A stretch of DNA of 64,000 bases, from assembly GCF_900101905.1 (NCBI RefSeq), contig NZ_FNAJ01000001.1:62001-126000 (forward strand), given 5' to 3'. How positions within the stretch are numbered: the stretch's first letter is position 1; each line of letters starts with the position of its first letter. The position numbers were made by a program, and so were the translations under genes. The notes under the pieces are model-generated. The model had not been told where the DNA came from. It ran no database searches and saw nothing but the letters and a program-made list of their open reading frames with translations. Origin of the DNA: Myxococcus virescens (GTDB taxonomy: Bacteria > Myxococcota > Myxococcia > Myxococcales > Myxococcaceae). Below are positions 56,673-64,000 of this stretch, in pieces.

Positions 56673-57574
56673 GCGAACTCGCGGACGAAATGGCCCGGAA
56701 GGCGGAACCCGACCGGCTGAAGGAACGTGCCCGTGAGGTCGCCACACACAAGGCCACCGAGCTCAAGCAGCACGCGAAGGAGGCCGCCGTGGAGAAAGCC
56801 ACGGAACTCAAGACGCAGGCCAGGGAGACACTGATGCACAAGAGCATGGAATTGAAGGAACGGGCCGACTCGCCCAAGGGCTGGAGCCTGCTCGGCGCCC
56901 TCATGGGAGCGGGCGTTGGCTCGGCCCTGATGCGCAAGGCCTTCACCACACGCGCGGCGCGGAAGGACAGCGAGTTCGCATGGGAGAGAGACGAACGGTG
57001 GCGCTACGACGGCCTGCGCGCCGGCCGAGCCGACCTGCGCTCCACCGGGGAAGAGGCCATGGGCGCCGGGGCTGGCGGCGATGGCCCTCGCACCGACATG
57101 AAGGCCCGCGCCAGCGACAAGGCGCATGAGGTGAAGGACCAGGCGCTCGACCGGGCCAGTGCGATTCGGGAGCGGACCGCGGGCGTCGTGCACAAGGCCC
57201 GGGAGCGGGCATCCCACGCGCGCGAGCGGGTGCCCTCGCGCGAAGCCGTCCAGCATCAGGCCGCGGACTGGCTCAACCGCACGGTGGATGAGCAACCCCT
57301 GCTCCTGGCCGTGGGAGGCGTCACGCTGGGCATGCTGGCGTCCAGCCTGCTGCCTGTGACTGGCAAGGAGCGCAAGCTCATCGAGCCCGCGAAGCGCCGC
57401 GCGACGGAAGGTGTCTCCCAGCTCGGTGGGCAACTCCAGGAAAAGCTCCAGGAAGAGGAACAGCAAGCGCCTGGCGGCCCCGGGAGCTCGAATCAGACGG
57501 CGTCCGACACCTCCAGCGTCAGCGCGAGCAACATCGAAACGACCCGCGTGGAGGATTCAGGAAAAACGCTCTGA
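56618..57574 (+). CDS. DUF3618-like membrane-anchored coiled-coil protein
   Basis: 318 residues; ATG at 56618 with AAGGAGG upstream inside the preceding gene. An N-terminal DUF3618-like helix (EIADARARMSELADEM) is followed by long Lys/Glu/Ala-rich heptads (ATELKQHAKEAAVEKATELK) like LEA-type or apolipoprotein-like repeats. There are two hydrophobic stretches (GWSLLGALMGAGVGSALM and LLLAVGGVTLGMLASSLL) and a Ser/Thr-rich tail. It probably bridges or stabilises the membrane under stress. Third gene of the envelope set. A GGGCG/CGCCC hairpin directly follows the stop (57576-57588). Confidence 0.78.
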   Translation: MDEQDRALHEIADARARMSELADEMARKAEPDRLKERAREVATHKATELKQHAKEAAVEKATELKTQARETLMHKSMELKERADSPKGWSLLGALMGAGVGSALMRKAFTTRAARKDSEFAWERDERWRYDGLRAGRADLRSTGEEAMGAGAGGDGPRTDMKARASDKAHEVKDQALDRASAIRERTAGVVHKARERASHARERVPSREAVQHQAADWLNRTVDEQPLLLAVGGVTLGMLASSLLPVTGKERKLIEPAKRRATEGVSQLGGQLQEKLQEEEQQAPGGPGSSNQTASDTSSVSASNIETTRVEDSGKTL

Positions 57575-57712
57575 TGGGCGGAACGCCCAGGAGGAGGCGG
57601 ACCTGAACCCGCGACGTCGAAGGTGCGAGGCGCCGGGCCCAGGCAGGCGGGCTGCGCCCCTGGAACCAGGGCTGTGCCCCACTGTCGTTTGACTCAGCCT
57701 GGAGCCTCTGCC

Positions 57713-58972
57713 ATGTGCGCCGCCGTGGCCGTCCCTCCTGAACTCCGCACCGCCGTCAGTCATCCCCCGCCGCCGGGCCCCGCCGTCGCCTTCACCATCC
57801 GGCTGGGCGAGGCGCTGCACCGCTACGGCACGCCCGCGCATCGCCTGGAGCTGCTGATGCAGCGGGTGTCGGAGCGCTTCGGACTGGAGGGGCGCTTCTT
57901 CTCCACCCCCACGTCCATCTTCTCGTCCTTCGGACCGCCGGAGGCCCTGCGCACCTCGCTCATCCGCGTGGAGCCGGGGGACATGGACCTGGAACGGCTG
58001 TCGCTGCTGGACACGCTGGCGGACGACGTCATCCACGGTCAGGTGCCCCCGACGGAAGGGGCCCAGCGCGTGGACGCCATCCTCGCGCAGCCCGAGCGCT
58101 TCGGCCCCGCGCTCCAGCTCCTGTGCTGGACGCTCGCGGGCGGCGCCGCGGGGCGGTTGTTCGGCGGAGGCCTCAAGGAGATGGCGGTGGCCGCGTTCAG
58201 CAGCCTGCTCATCGGCACCCTGGGCGTGCTCACCCGGAAGCAGCCCTCCACGGCCCGGGTGTTGGAGCCGGTGGCCGCCATCCTGTCCTCCGCCGTCGCC
58301 GCGCTGGCCGCGAGCCTGATGGGGCCGCTGTCCGCGCAGGTGGCCACGCTGGCGGGCCTCATCGTCCTGCTCCCCGGCCTGTCCCTGACGGTGGCCATCA
58401 ACGAGCTGGCCACCCGCAACCTCATCTCCGGCACCTCGCGGCTCACGGCGGCGGCGCTCGTCTTCCTCCAGTTGGGCTTCGGCGTGGCCCTGGGCAGCCG
58501 GCTGTCGGTGGTGCTGCCCGAGCCGCCCGTGGCGCCGCTGCCGCCCGCGCTGCCGGACTGGACGCAGCTGCCCATGCTGCTGGTGGCCATCTTCGCGGTG
58601 TGCGTGCTCTTCCGCGCGCGCCCCAGGGATTGGGGCTGGATTGCCGGAGCCTGCACCTTCGCCTTCGCGGGGGCCCGTCTGGGCTCGCTGCTGCTGGGGG
58701 CGCAGCTGGGCGCCTTCGTGGGCGCGCTGCTGCTGGCCATGGGCAGCAACGCGCTGGCCCGGCTGCGCAACAAGCCCTCCATCACCACGCTGGTGCCCGG
58801 ACTCATGCTGCTGGTGCCCGGCAGCGTGGGCTTCCGCAGCCTGTCCTCCCTGCTGGAGCGGGACGTGGTGGCCGGCGTGGACACGGCCTTCTCCATGCTG
58901 ATGGTGGCCGTGGCGTTGGTGGCCGGACTGCTGTCCGCCAACGCCCTGGTCCCCACGCGCAAGGTGCTCTGA
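57713..58972 (+). CDS. ThrE-family threonine/serine exporter-like protein
   Basis: 419 residues. The N-terminal ~115 residues are the soluble DUF1212/ThrE domain (RLGEALHRYGTPAHRLELLMQ...SIFSSFG). About ten hydrophobic segments follow, ending with the ThrE_2-like half (SITTLVPGLMLLVPGSVGFRSL). In Corynebacterium ThrE exports threonine and serine; homologues in a single chain contain both halves, as here. The substrate in this organism is not shown. It has its own 138-bp upstream region and ends one base from a convergent gene. GGAG lies eight bases before the ATG. Confidence 0.85.
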   Translation: MCAAVAVPPELRTAVSHPPPPGPAVAFTIRLGEALHRYGTPAHRLELLMQRVSERFGLEGRFFSTPTSIFSSFGPPEALRTSLIRVEPGDMDLERLSLLDTLADDVIHGQVPPTEGAQRVDAILAQPERFGPALQLLCWTLAGGAAGRLFGGGLKEMAVAAFSSLLIGTLGVLTRKQPSTARVLEPVAAILSSAVAALAASLMGPLSAQVATLAGLIVLLPGLSLTVAINELATRNLISGTSRLTAAALVFLQLGFGVALGSRLSVVLPEPPVAPLPPALPDWTQLPMLLVAIFAVCVLFRARPRDWGWIAGACTFAFAGARLGSLLLGAQLGAFVGALLLAMGSNALARLRNKPSITTLVPGLMLLVPGSVGFRSLSSLLERDVVAGVDTAFSMLMVAVALVAGLLSANALVPTRKVL

Positions 58973-58973
58973 C

Positions 58974-59390
58974 TCAGCCCAGGCGGGTGACATACACCGC
59001 CACCAGCGTCAGCAGGAAGTAGTGCACCAGTCCGCCCGCGCCGGCGTAGTCCTTCGCCATCCGCTGGCCGAAGAAGAGCGCCACCAGCGACACCGCGGAG
59101 AGCAGCGCGCCCCAGAAGGCCAGCGTCGCGCTGCCCGTGGCCACCAGCGACACCAGCCCCGCGGCGCTGAGCGCCCCCGCCGCCAGCTCCAGCACGGTGA
59201 CGGTGGCCAGCATCAGCGGCACCACGCCGCGCAGCGGGCTCTTGGCAAAGTGGCCCGTGAGCCAGCCCAGGTTGCCCTTCCAGTCGATGACCTTGTCGAG
59301 GCCAGACTGGAGGAAGAGGATGGCCAGGAAGACGGCGCAGAGCGCCTGGAGCAGCCAGACAGTGAATTGGGTGGATTCGAAGGGCGGCAT
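58974..59390 (-). CDS. DoxX-like four-helix membrane protein
   Basis: 138 residues with about four membrane helices. FLAILFLQSGLDKVIDWKGN in helix 1 and the following loop matches the DoxX family start. ATVTVLELAAGAL and FALFFGQRMAKDYAGA-like segments complete it. DoxX proteins are inner-membrane proteins linked to respiration or oxidative stress, with poorly defined biochemistry. It is a single-gene unit, convergent with the ThrE-like gene and divergent from the AI-2E-family transporter. Confidence 0.75.
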   Translation of the reverse strand: MPPFESTQFTVWLLQALCAVFLAILFLQSGLDKVIDWKGNLGWLTGHFAKSPLRGVVPLMLATVTVLELAAGALSAAGLVSLVATGSATLAFWGALLSAVSLVALFFGQRMAKDYAGAGGLVHYFLLTLVAVYVTRLG

Positions 59391-59511
59391 GGCGCGGCCA
59401 CTCTAGCCGCCTTGGGGCCGGGCCCAAGCCTTCTTGGCAGGGCAGCAGGCGGGCAGGCCCAAGCGCCACCCGTCCCTACCCTTCTGTGATGGCCGCCCTA
59501 CCTTGACGGGT

Positions 59512-60699
59512 ATGGCAACCGAGCAGACCGCCCGGCGGGTGTTCACTGGCCTCATCATTCTTTCCATCATCCTGCTGGCCCTGGTTGTCCGCCCGTTCGC
59601 CAAGGCCTTCTTCCTGGCGGCGGTGCTCGCGGGAACCTTCTACGGCCTCTACTCGCGGCTGAGCCGGAAGCTCCGCGGACACCACAACCTGGCGGCGGGG
59701 GCCATCGTCTCGGGAGTCATCCTGGCCCTGCTCCTCCCCCTGGGAGGTCTCACGGCCTTCGTCGTCACCGAGGTGTCGGACGGCGTGAAGTTCGTCTCCG
59801 ACACGGTGCAGCGGGAAGGGATGGAAGGACTGATTGGCAAGATTCCCAGCCCCGTGCGAGGCCCGGTCGAGAGGCTGCTGGAGCGCATCCCCCTGGAGCA
59901 AGCCCAGCTCGACGAGACGCTCCAGCAGCAGGTGAGCACCCAGGGCGGCACAGCGGCGCGGGCCGTCACCGGGGCGGTGGCCGCGACGGGCTCCATCGCG
60001 TTCCAGACGGTGATGATGCTCATCGCCCTCTTCTTCCTGCTGACGGAGGGCGCGCGGCTGGTGAGATGGGTGGAGAGCGTCTCGCCACTTCGGCGCGGCC
60101 AGACGGGGGAAATCCTGCGGGAGTTCCGCAGTGTCTCCATAGCGGTGCTCGTCTCGTCGGTGGCCACTGCGGGCGTGCAGGCGGCGGCGGCGCTCGTCGG
60201 TTTCCTCATCGCCCGCGTCCCCGCGGCGCTCTTCTTCGCGGGCGTGGCGTTCTTCATGGCGCTCATTCCCGCCGTGGGCGCCGCCATCGTGGTGCTGGTC
60301 GCCGCGGCGCTGATGTTCTTCAGCGGCCACCCGTGGGCGGCGCTGTTCCTCGCCATCTGGGGCACGGTGGTGGTGGGGCTGGTGGACAACATCGTGAAGC
60401 CGCTGCTGGCCAGGCGCGGCATGCACCAGCACGCCGCCATCGTCTTCTTCGCGCTGCTCGGAGGCCTGGCCGCGTTTGGCACGGTGGGCCTGCTGTTGGG
60501 GCCCCTCATCGTGGCCTTCTTCCTGGCCCTGCTGCGCATCTACGAGCGCGACTACGGCCGGCCCACGCCGCGCCCCGGAGACCCGGCCACGCCCGGAGGT
60601 CCGAGCGGCGACGAAAGCCTCATCATCCGCCCGTCCGTGCTGTCGGCGGAGACGCGCGAGCGCGTGCCCCTGTCGCCCACGCCGCCGGAGAACCACTGA
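59512..60699 (+). CDS. AI-2E-family (PerM/TqsA-like) transporter
   Basis: 395 residues with about eight membrane helices. Two N-terminal helices precede a ~90-residue amphipathic loop (VTEVSDGVKFVSDTVQREG...). LIARVPAALFFAGVAFFMALIPAVGAA and NIVKPLLARRGM are hallmarks of the family, formerly DUF20. Members export autoinducer-2 or act as Na+/H+ antiporters; the function here is open. A hydrophilic tail of ~45 residues ends the protein. It starts 121 bp from the divergent DoxX-like gene and is followed by a strong hairpin. Confidence 0.88.
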   Translation: MATEQTARRVFTGLIILSIILLALVVRPFAKAFFLAAVLAGTFYGLYSRLSRKLRGHHNLAAGAIVSGVILALLLPLGGLTAFVVTEVSDGVKFVSDTVQREGMEGLIGKIPSPVRGPVERLLERIPLEQAQLDETLQQQVSTQGGTAARAVTGAVAATGSIAFQTVMMLIALFFLLTEGARLVRWVESVSPLRRGQTGEILREFRSVSIAVLVSSVATAGVQAAAALVGFLIARVPAALFFAGVAFFMALIPAVGAAIVVLVAAALMFFSGHPWAALFLAIWGTVVVGLVDNIVKPLLARRGMHQHAAIVFFALLGGLAAFGTVGLLLGPLIVAFFLALLRIYERDYGRPTPRPGDPATPGGPSGDESLIIRPSVLSAETRERVPLSPTPPENH

Positions 60700-60718
60700 G
60701 GCTCCGCTGAAACAGCAC

Positions 60719-60751
60719 GGCCCGCTTCCCGCGCGAACGGGAAGCAGGGCC
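60719..60751. terminator. Bidirectional terminator hairpin
   Basis: A 13-bp stem (GGCCCGCTTCCCG with CGGGAAGC-A-GGGCC, one bulged base) and six-base loop lies in the 74-bp gap between two convergent genes. There is no T-run, but the position and stability make termination from both sides likely. Confidence 0.65.
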
Positions 60752-60773
60752 GCGACACTTCATGCGGGGAGGC

Positions 60774-62507
60774 TCAGAACGCCAGGCCGTTGACGCGACG
60801 ACCCGGCGAGGACTGCAGGCTGGACAGACTGGTGTGCAGCACGAAGGTCGCCGTGGCGCCCAGGTCCGGGCTGCGGTTGGCGGACACGCCATCCGTGCCA
60901 CTCACACCGGAGGACAGCACCGCGGACTCCACCACCGTGCCGGTGGCCGTCTTCACGGTGACGGTGTCACCGCTGTTGGACAGGCCCAGGGTGCCCGTGG
61001 AGGCGGACACCGCGTTGGGCGTGCCGGCCGGGATGCCCGCCGCGCCGCCGAACACCACGATGACTCCGCCCGCCGCCAGCGAGGTGCCACTGGGGAAGGT
61101 GTGGCGCAGGCTGGCCGCGTCGGACACCGTCCACCCGCTCAGGTCCACCACCCCGGTGCCCGTGTTCACCAGCTCCACGAACTCGCCCACGACGTTCGAG
61201 CCCGGCTCGTTGACCATCACCTCGTTGATGATGACCTTGCCCGTGCCCCCCGTCGGCGCCGTGGTGATGGTGAAGGCCGCGTTGCTGAGGTCGCTGACGC
61301 TCGCGTTGGACGCGTCGCTGATGCGGACCCGCGCGGTGGTGGTGGCGCTGGACGGCACCGTCCACGCGTAGCTGCCCGCGGAGGCGGCCGTGCTGGCGGC
61401 CAGGGTGCTCCAGGTGCTGCCATTGAGCGTGTACTCCAGCTTCACGTTCGTGACGCTGGTCGACGTCCAGGTGATGTCGCGCACGCTCCCGCCCGCCCAG
61501 CTCTCACCGCCGTTGGGCGACGTCACCGTGACGGAGGCATTGTCGCCGGGCGAGCTGTCACCCGGGATGATGAAGTCCTTGATGACGGCCATGTGCTGCA
61601 TGCCAGAGGCCCCGCTGTCACCGGACAGCGCGGGCGCGATGTCGCTCAGCGGCGAGTAGACGCGCGTATCCACCACCAGGCCGTTGGTGAAGGTGCTGCC
61701 ACCGATGACGACGGGCGTCTGGTACGCGAACAGGTCGCTGTCCACCAGCACGTGGTCATACGGGGCGTTGCGGCTCGCGTTGGTGTTGGTGTTGCCATTC
61801 TTGTCCGCCGGGTGCGGGCCCGCCGTGCGCACCACCTGGGACAGCGTGCTGAAAGCGGACTCGTTGCGGCTGCCGGTGTTCAAGTCTCCGCCGATGACGA
61901 GGTAGTCGCCCGCGGGGATGTTGGCCTTGATGCGGCTGACCAGACTGCTGGCCTCCGAGTTACGGTTGCTGCTCCCCGTGGTGAGGAAGTGCACGCTCAC
62001 CGCCCAGAGGTCCTTCGGGCCCGGCACGTCGATGCGCGCCCAGGCGAAGTCTCGGTTGGAGACGTACGGGTCATCCCACTCGCCCGAGGCGATGATGGGG
62101 TAGCGGCTGATGATGCCGTTGGGAATCTGCGCCCCACCCTCGCGGTAGTAGTGGAACTGCGTGCCGAACGTCGTGTCCACGAAGCCACGGATGTCCGCCG
62201 CGGAGTTCGACTTGTAGTTGAACTCCTGAATCATCACCACGTCAGCGTCCGTGCCCTGGAAGATGCGGATGCCGTGGCCCGGGTCGTAGTCCTGCCCGTT
62301 GCCGCTGGACGTGTTCGCCGCCAGCAGGCGAAGGCGGACCTCGCCCAGCGCGTCCTGCCGCTGCCCGACTTCCGCGCCGTCGAGCCCCACGGGCTCCAGC
62401 GCCGAGTCCTCGCCACCACACGCCGCGAGCACCGCCAGCAACAGCGCGGCGGCATGTCGCCGCCAGTTCGACTGCACATGGCTTGAAGGAGTTGCGTCGT
62501 CACGCAT
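60774..62507 (-). CDS. Lipoprotein with endonuclease/exonuclease/phosphatase and lamin-tail domains
   Basis: 577 residues from the ATG at 62507, whose product has a lipoprotein signal ending VLAAC. Residues ~60-320 form an endonuclease/exonuclease/phosphatase (DNase I-like) domain: MIQEFN, GGDLNTGS, a PYDHVLVDS segment and MQHMAVIKDF. An Ig-like module (NGGESWAGGSVRDITWTS...LEYTLNGSTW) follows, then a lamin-tail domain (IINEVMVNEPGSNVVGEFVELVN...LSGWTVSD). It would act on extracellular or periplasmic nucleic acid or phosphoesters, with the tail binding surfaces or DNA. A longer ATG (62564) lacks a signal. Single-gene unit. Similar secreted nucleases help nutrient recovery in predatory bacteria. 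Confidence 0.85.
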   Translation of the reverse strand: MRDDATPSSHVQSNWRRHAAALLLAVLAACGGEDSALEPVGLDGAEVGQRQDALGEVRLRLLAANTSSGNGQDYDPGHGIRIFQGTDADVVMIQEFNYKSNSAADIRGFVDTTFGTQFHYYREGGAQIPNGIISRYPIIASGEWDDPYVSNRDFAWARIDVPGPKDLWAVSVHFLTTGSSNRNSEASSLVSRIKANIPAGDYLVIGGDLNTGSRNESAFSTLSQVVRTAGPHPADKNGNTNTNASRNAPYDHVLVDSDLFAYQTPVVIGGSTFTNGLVVDTRVYSPLSDIAPALSGDSGASGMQHMAVIKDFIIPGDSSPGDNASVTVTSPNGGESWAGGSVRDITWTSTSVTNVKLEYTLNGSTWSTLAASTAASAGSYAWTVPSSATTTARVRISDASNASVSDLSNAAFTITTAPTGGTGKVIINEVMVNEPGSNVVGEFVELVNTGTGVVDLSGWTVSDAASLRHTFPSGTSLAAGGVIVVFGGAAGIPAGTPNAVSASTGTLGLSNSGDTVTVKTATGTVVESAVLSSGVSGTDGVSANRSPDLGATATFVLHTSLSSLQSSPGRRVNGLAF

Positions 62508-62667
62508 GATGTCCGGTCCTGCCCCCTGACAAGGAGCTGTTGAGTGGTCGGATGAGACATCCACACGCTACCCGATTCACGGGGAATGCGATGCTCGCCC
62601 GTCTCCTTTATCGACCGAAACGCAGACACGTTGCGTGAAACATCGGTGAAACCGTCCGGGACGGGCA

Positions 62668-63174
62668 CTACAGCGCGGCGGCGGCGGACAGGGCGACGGC
62701 GAGGTAACGAAGGCCCTTGCCGATCGTGACGAAGAAGACGAAAGGCAGCGGGCGCACCCCCAGCATTCCGCCGGCGATGACGAAGGCGTCACCCACCACG
62801 GGCAGCCAGGACATGACGAGCGCGGGCGCGCCCCACTTCCGCGTCCAGGCCTCCACGCGCTGCATGCGAGGCCCTTCCTTCTCACGGCGCCGCGCGTACC
62901 AGCGCCCCAAGGCGCCTCCACCACCGGCCGCCACCCACCGGCCCAGCACGTAGAGCGACAGCGCGCCCAGCACGTTGCCCATGGTGGCCACGCCGATGGC
63001 GGTGACGGGCGCCGTCCCGCCGTAGACGAGCGCGGCCAGCAGCGCCTCCGACGGCACTGGCACCACGGAGCCCGCGAGCATCGCGATGAGGAACAGCCCC
63101 GGGAGGCCCCAGGTGGCGAGTACGGACGGGTCGGGCATCAACGATTCGAAGGTGAGGGCCCCCAAGCCTGCCAT
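62668..63174 (-). CDS. VTT/YqaA-like (DedA-related) inner-membrane protein
   Basis: 168 residues from the ATG at 63174; other in-frame starts at 63216 and 63138 cannot be excluded. It has about four membrane segments, with the family motif VVPVPSEALLAALVYGG and a conserved GxxxGD-like stretch (GAPALVMSWLPVVGDAFVIAGGMLG). The VTT (SNARE-associated) superfamily includes DedA and lipid scramblase-like proteins, and the YqaA branch is of unknown function. It stands alone between the nuclease lipoprotein gene and a divergent MBL gene. Confidence 0.75.
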   Translation of the reverse strand: MAGLGALTFESLMPDPSVLATWGLPGLFLIAMLAGSVVPVPSEALLAALVYGGTAPVTAIGVATMGNVLGALSLYVLGRWVAAGGGGALGRWYARRREKEGPRMQRVEAWTRKWGAPALVMSWLPVVGDAFVIAGGMLGVRPLPFVFFVTIGKGLRYLAVALSAAAAL

Positions 63175-63357
63175 GCCCCCCGCCGCGGCGCACGCGCTCA
63201 GACGCCCAGGACGCAAGGTCTGCGCCCCACCCCACCCGCACGCAGGAATTGCGCCCCATCCCCGCCCGCGGACAGGTGCCCCAGGGGAGAGGAGGCCGCG
63301 GCGCAGCGCTTGCTATGGGGAGGGGCATACACCCGAAAGGGAAGGAACGCCGCGCCC

Positions 63358-64000
63358 ATGAGCAGCACCGTCGCCCCAGTCCCGAGCCCGAGCCAGAGCT
63401 CCGACCTCCGCCTCGTGCCGGTGGAGATTGCCCCCGAGACGTTCTGGGTGGGCAAGCGCGAGCCCGGCAACATCTTCTACGCCAACCCCTACCTGCTGCG
63501 CTTCCGCGGTACGGACAAGAAGACGCAGCGGCCCACGGAGTTCAACCTCCTCATCGACCCGGGCTCGAGCAGCGACTTCTCCACCATCCACACCAAGGTG
63601 ACGTCGCTCATTGGTGGCATGGAGCGGCTGTCGGCCATGTTCATCAACCACCAGGACCCGGACGTGGGCTCGTCGGCGAGCATCATCTCCGCGCGCTACG
63701 CGCCCCGGGCCGGGCTGCTGTGCTCGGAGGACACCTGGCGGCTCATCGTCCACCAGAACCTGCCGCGCCACCGCTTCATCCCCACGGAGAAGTTCGCACA
63801 GGGCCTCAGCGTGCCCACGGGCCACCGGTTGCTGCCGGTTCCCTCGCCCTTCTGCCACTTCCGCGGCGCCGTCATGCTCTATGACCCGCAGACGCGCGTG
63901 CTCTTCACCGGAGACCTCTTCGGCGGGCTCACGGACTCCAACGCCAAGGGCATCTGGGCGGACGAATCCGACTGGGCGGGCATCCGCGCCTTCCATCAAA
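63358..64000 (+). CDS. MBL-fold protein, flavodiiron/ODP-like (3' end beyond window)
   Basis: At least 214 residues from the ATG at 63358 (AAGGAA upstream), open to the window end. It shows the metallo-beta-lactamase fold in the variant of flavodiiron-like oxygen-binding proteins: LLIDPGSSSDF, INHQDPDVGSS in place of HxExD, FCHFRGAVMLYDP and LFTGDLFGG. Such proteins bind a di-iron centre and often reduce or sense O2 or NO; some are fused to signalling domains. The missing C-terminus could carry such a domain. It is divergent from the VTT-like gene across a 183-bp gap. Confidence 0.78.
   Translation, partial: MSSTVAPVPSPSQSSDLRLVPVEIAPETFWVGKREPGNIFYANPYLLRFRGTDKKTQRPTEFNLLIDPGSSSDFSTIHTKVTSLIGGMERLSAMFINHQDPDVGSSASIISARYAPRAGLLCSEDTWRLIVHQNLPRHRFIPTEKFAQGLSVPTGHRLLPVPSPFCHFRGAVMLYDPQTRVLFTGDLFGGLTDSNAKGIWADESDWAGIRAFHQ

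Noticed and set aside
57591..57660. tRNA-like stretch on the minus strand (a GCGGGTTCAGGT T-arm and GGGGCGCAGCCC 5' end)
   Set aside because: The T-stem is one base short, the D and anticodon arms do not fold, and no acceptor pairing is convincing. At most a degraded tRNA remnant.
1..64000. CRISPR arrays, insertion sequences, integrases, rRNA genes
   Set aside because: No regularly spaced short repeats, transposase/integrase motifs, or rRNA-like sequence were seen on either strand.

Overview
The window is GC-rich and densely coding, with strong third-position G/C bias. It carries a giant NRPS, many lipoproteins, multihaem cytochromes and outer-membrane export genes. This fits a myxobacterium of the Myxococcus/Corallococcus type; that is an inference from gene content, not a phylogenetic result. 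I see no rRNA, CRISPR array, insertion sequence, convincing tRNA or recognisable transcription-factor gene.

Left edge (1-7755). A divergent TldE-like/TldD-like pair is followed by a minus-strand operon. Read in its own direction, the operon encodes a 56-residue acidic peptide with a strong Shine-Dalgarno site (7585-7755), a Rieske oxygenase, a dihaem cytochrome c lipoprotein, a multihaem cytochrome c lipoprotein and a further lipoprotein. The peptide looks like a possible RiPP precursor.

Biosynthetic cluster (7896-42422). An outer-membrane beta-barrel gene lies 28 bp upstream of a 5604-residue NRPS with five C-A-PCP modules and a terminal thioesterase. Module 4 is predicted to use Asn. Convergent to the NRPS are a LolA-like protein, two FtsX-type permeases and an AMP-ligase/ketoreductase/carrier protein that probably loads an acyl starter. 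Then come two paralogous O-methyltransferases flanking a fatty-acid desaturase and a PLP aminotransferase, and an ABC-2 exporter. Together they suggest an acylated, methylated pentapeptide with dedicated export. Modules 1 and 2 share a nearly identical ~650-bp block, evidence of recent duplication or gene conversion.

Middle (42537-51828). An acyltransferase/SDR/FAD-monooxygenase operon is followed by a three-gene unit: a protein with a C-terminal PD-(D/E)XK-like nuclease, an unrecognised protein, and a large ATPase with an N-terminal P-loop and a C-terminal HerA-like motor. This last unit is the best candidate for an undescribed (defence- or repair-type) system.

Right part (51921-64000) is mostly housekeeping: pabB-pabA-pabC for p-aminobenzoate, an RsuA/RluB-type pseudouridine synthase, a three-gene envelope set (holin-like and DUF3618-like), a ThrE-type exporter, a DoxX-like protein, an AI-2E-family transporter, a secreted nuclease-like lipoprotein with a lamin-tail domain, a VTT/YqaA-like membrane protein and a metallo-beta-lactamase-fold protein cut by the window end. 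No stretch above 300 bp lacks a gene.
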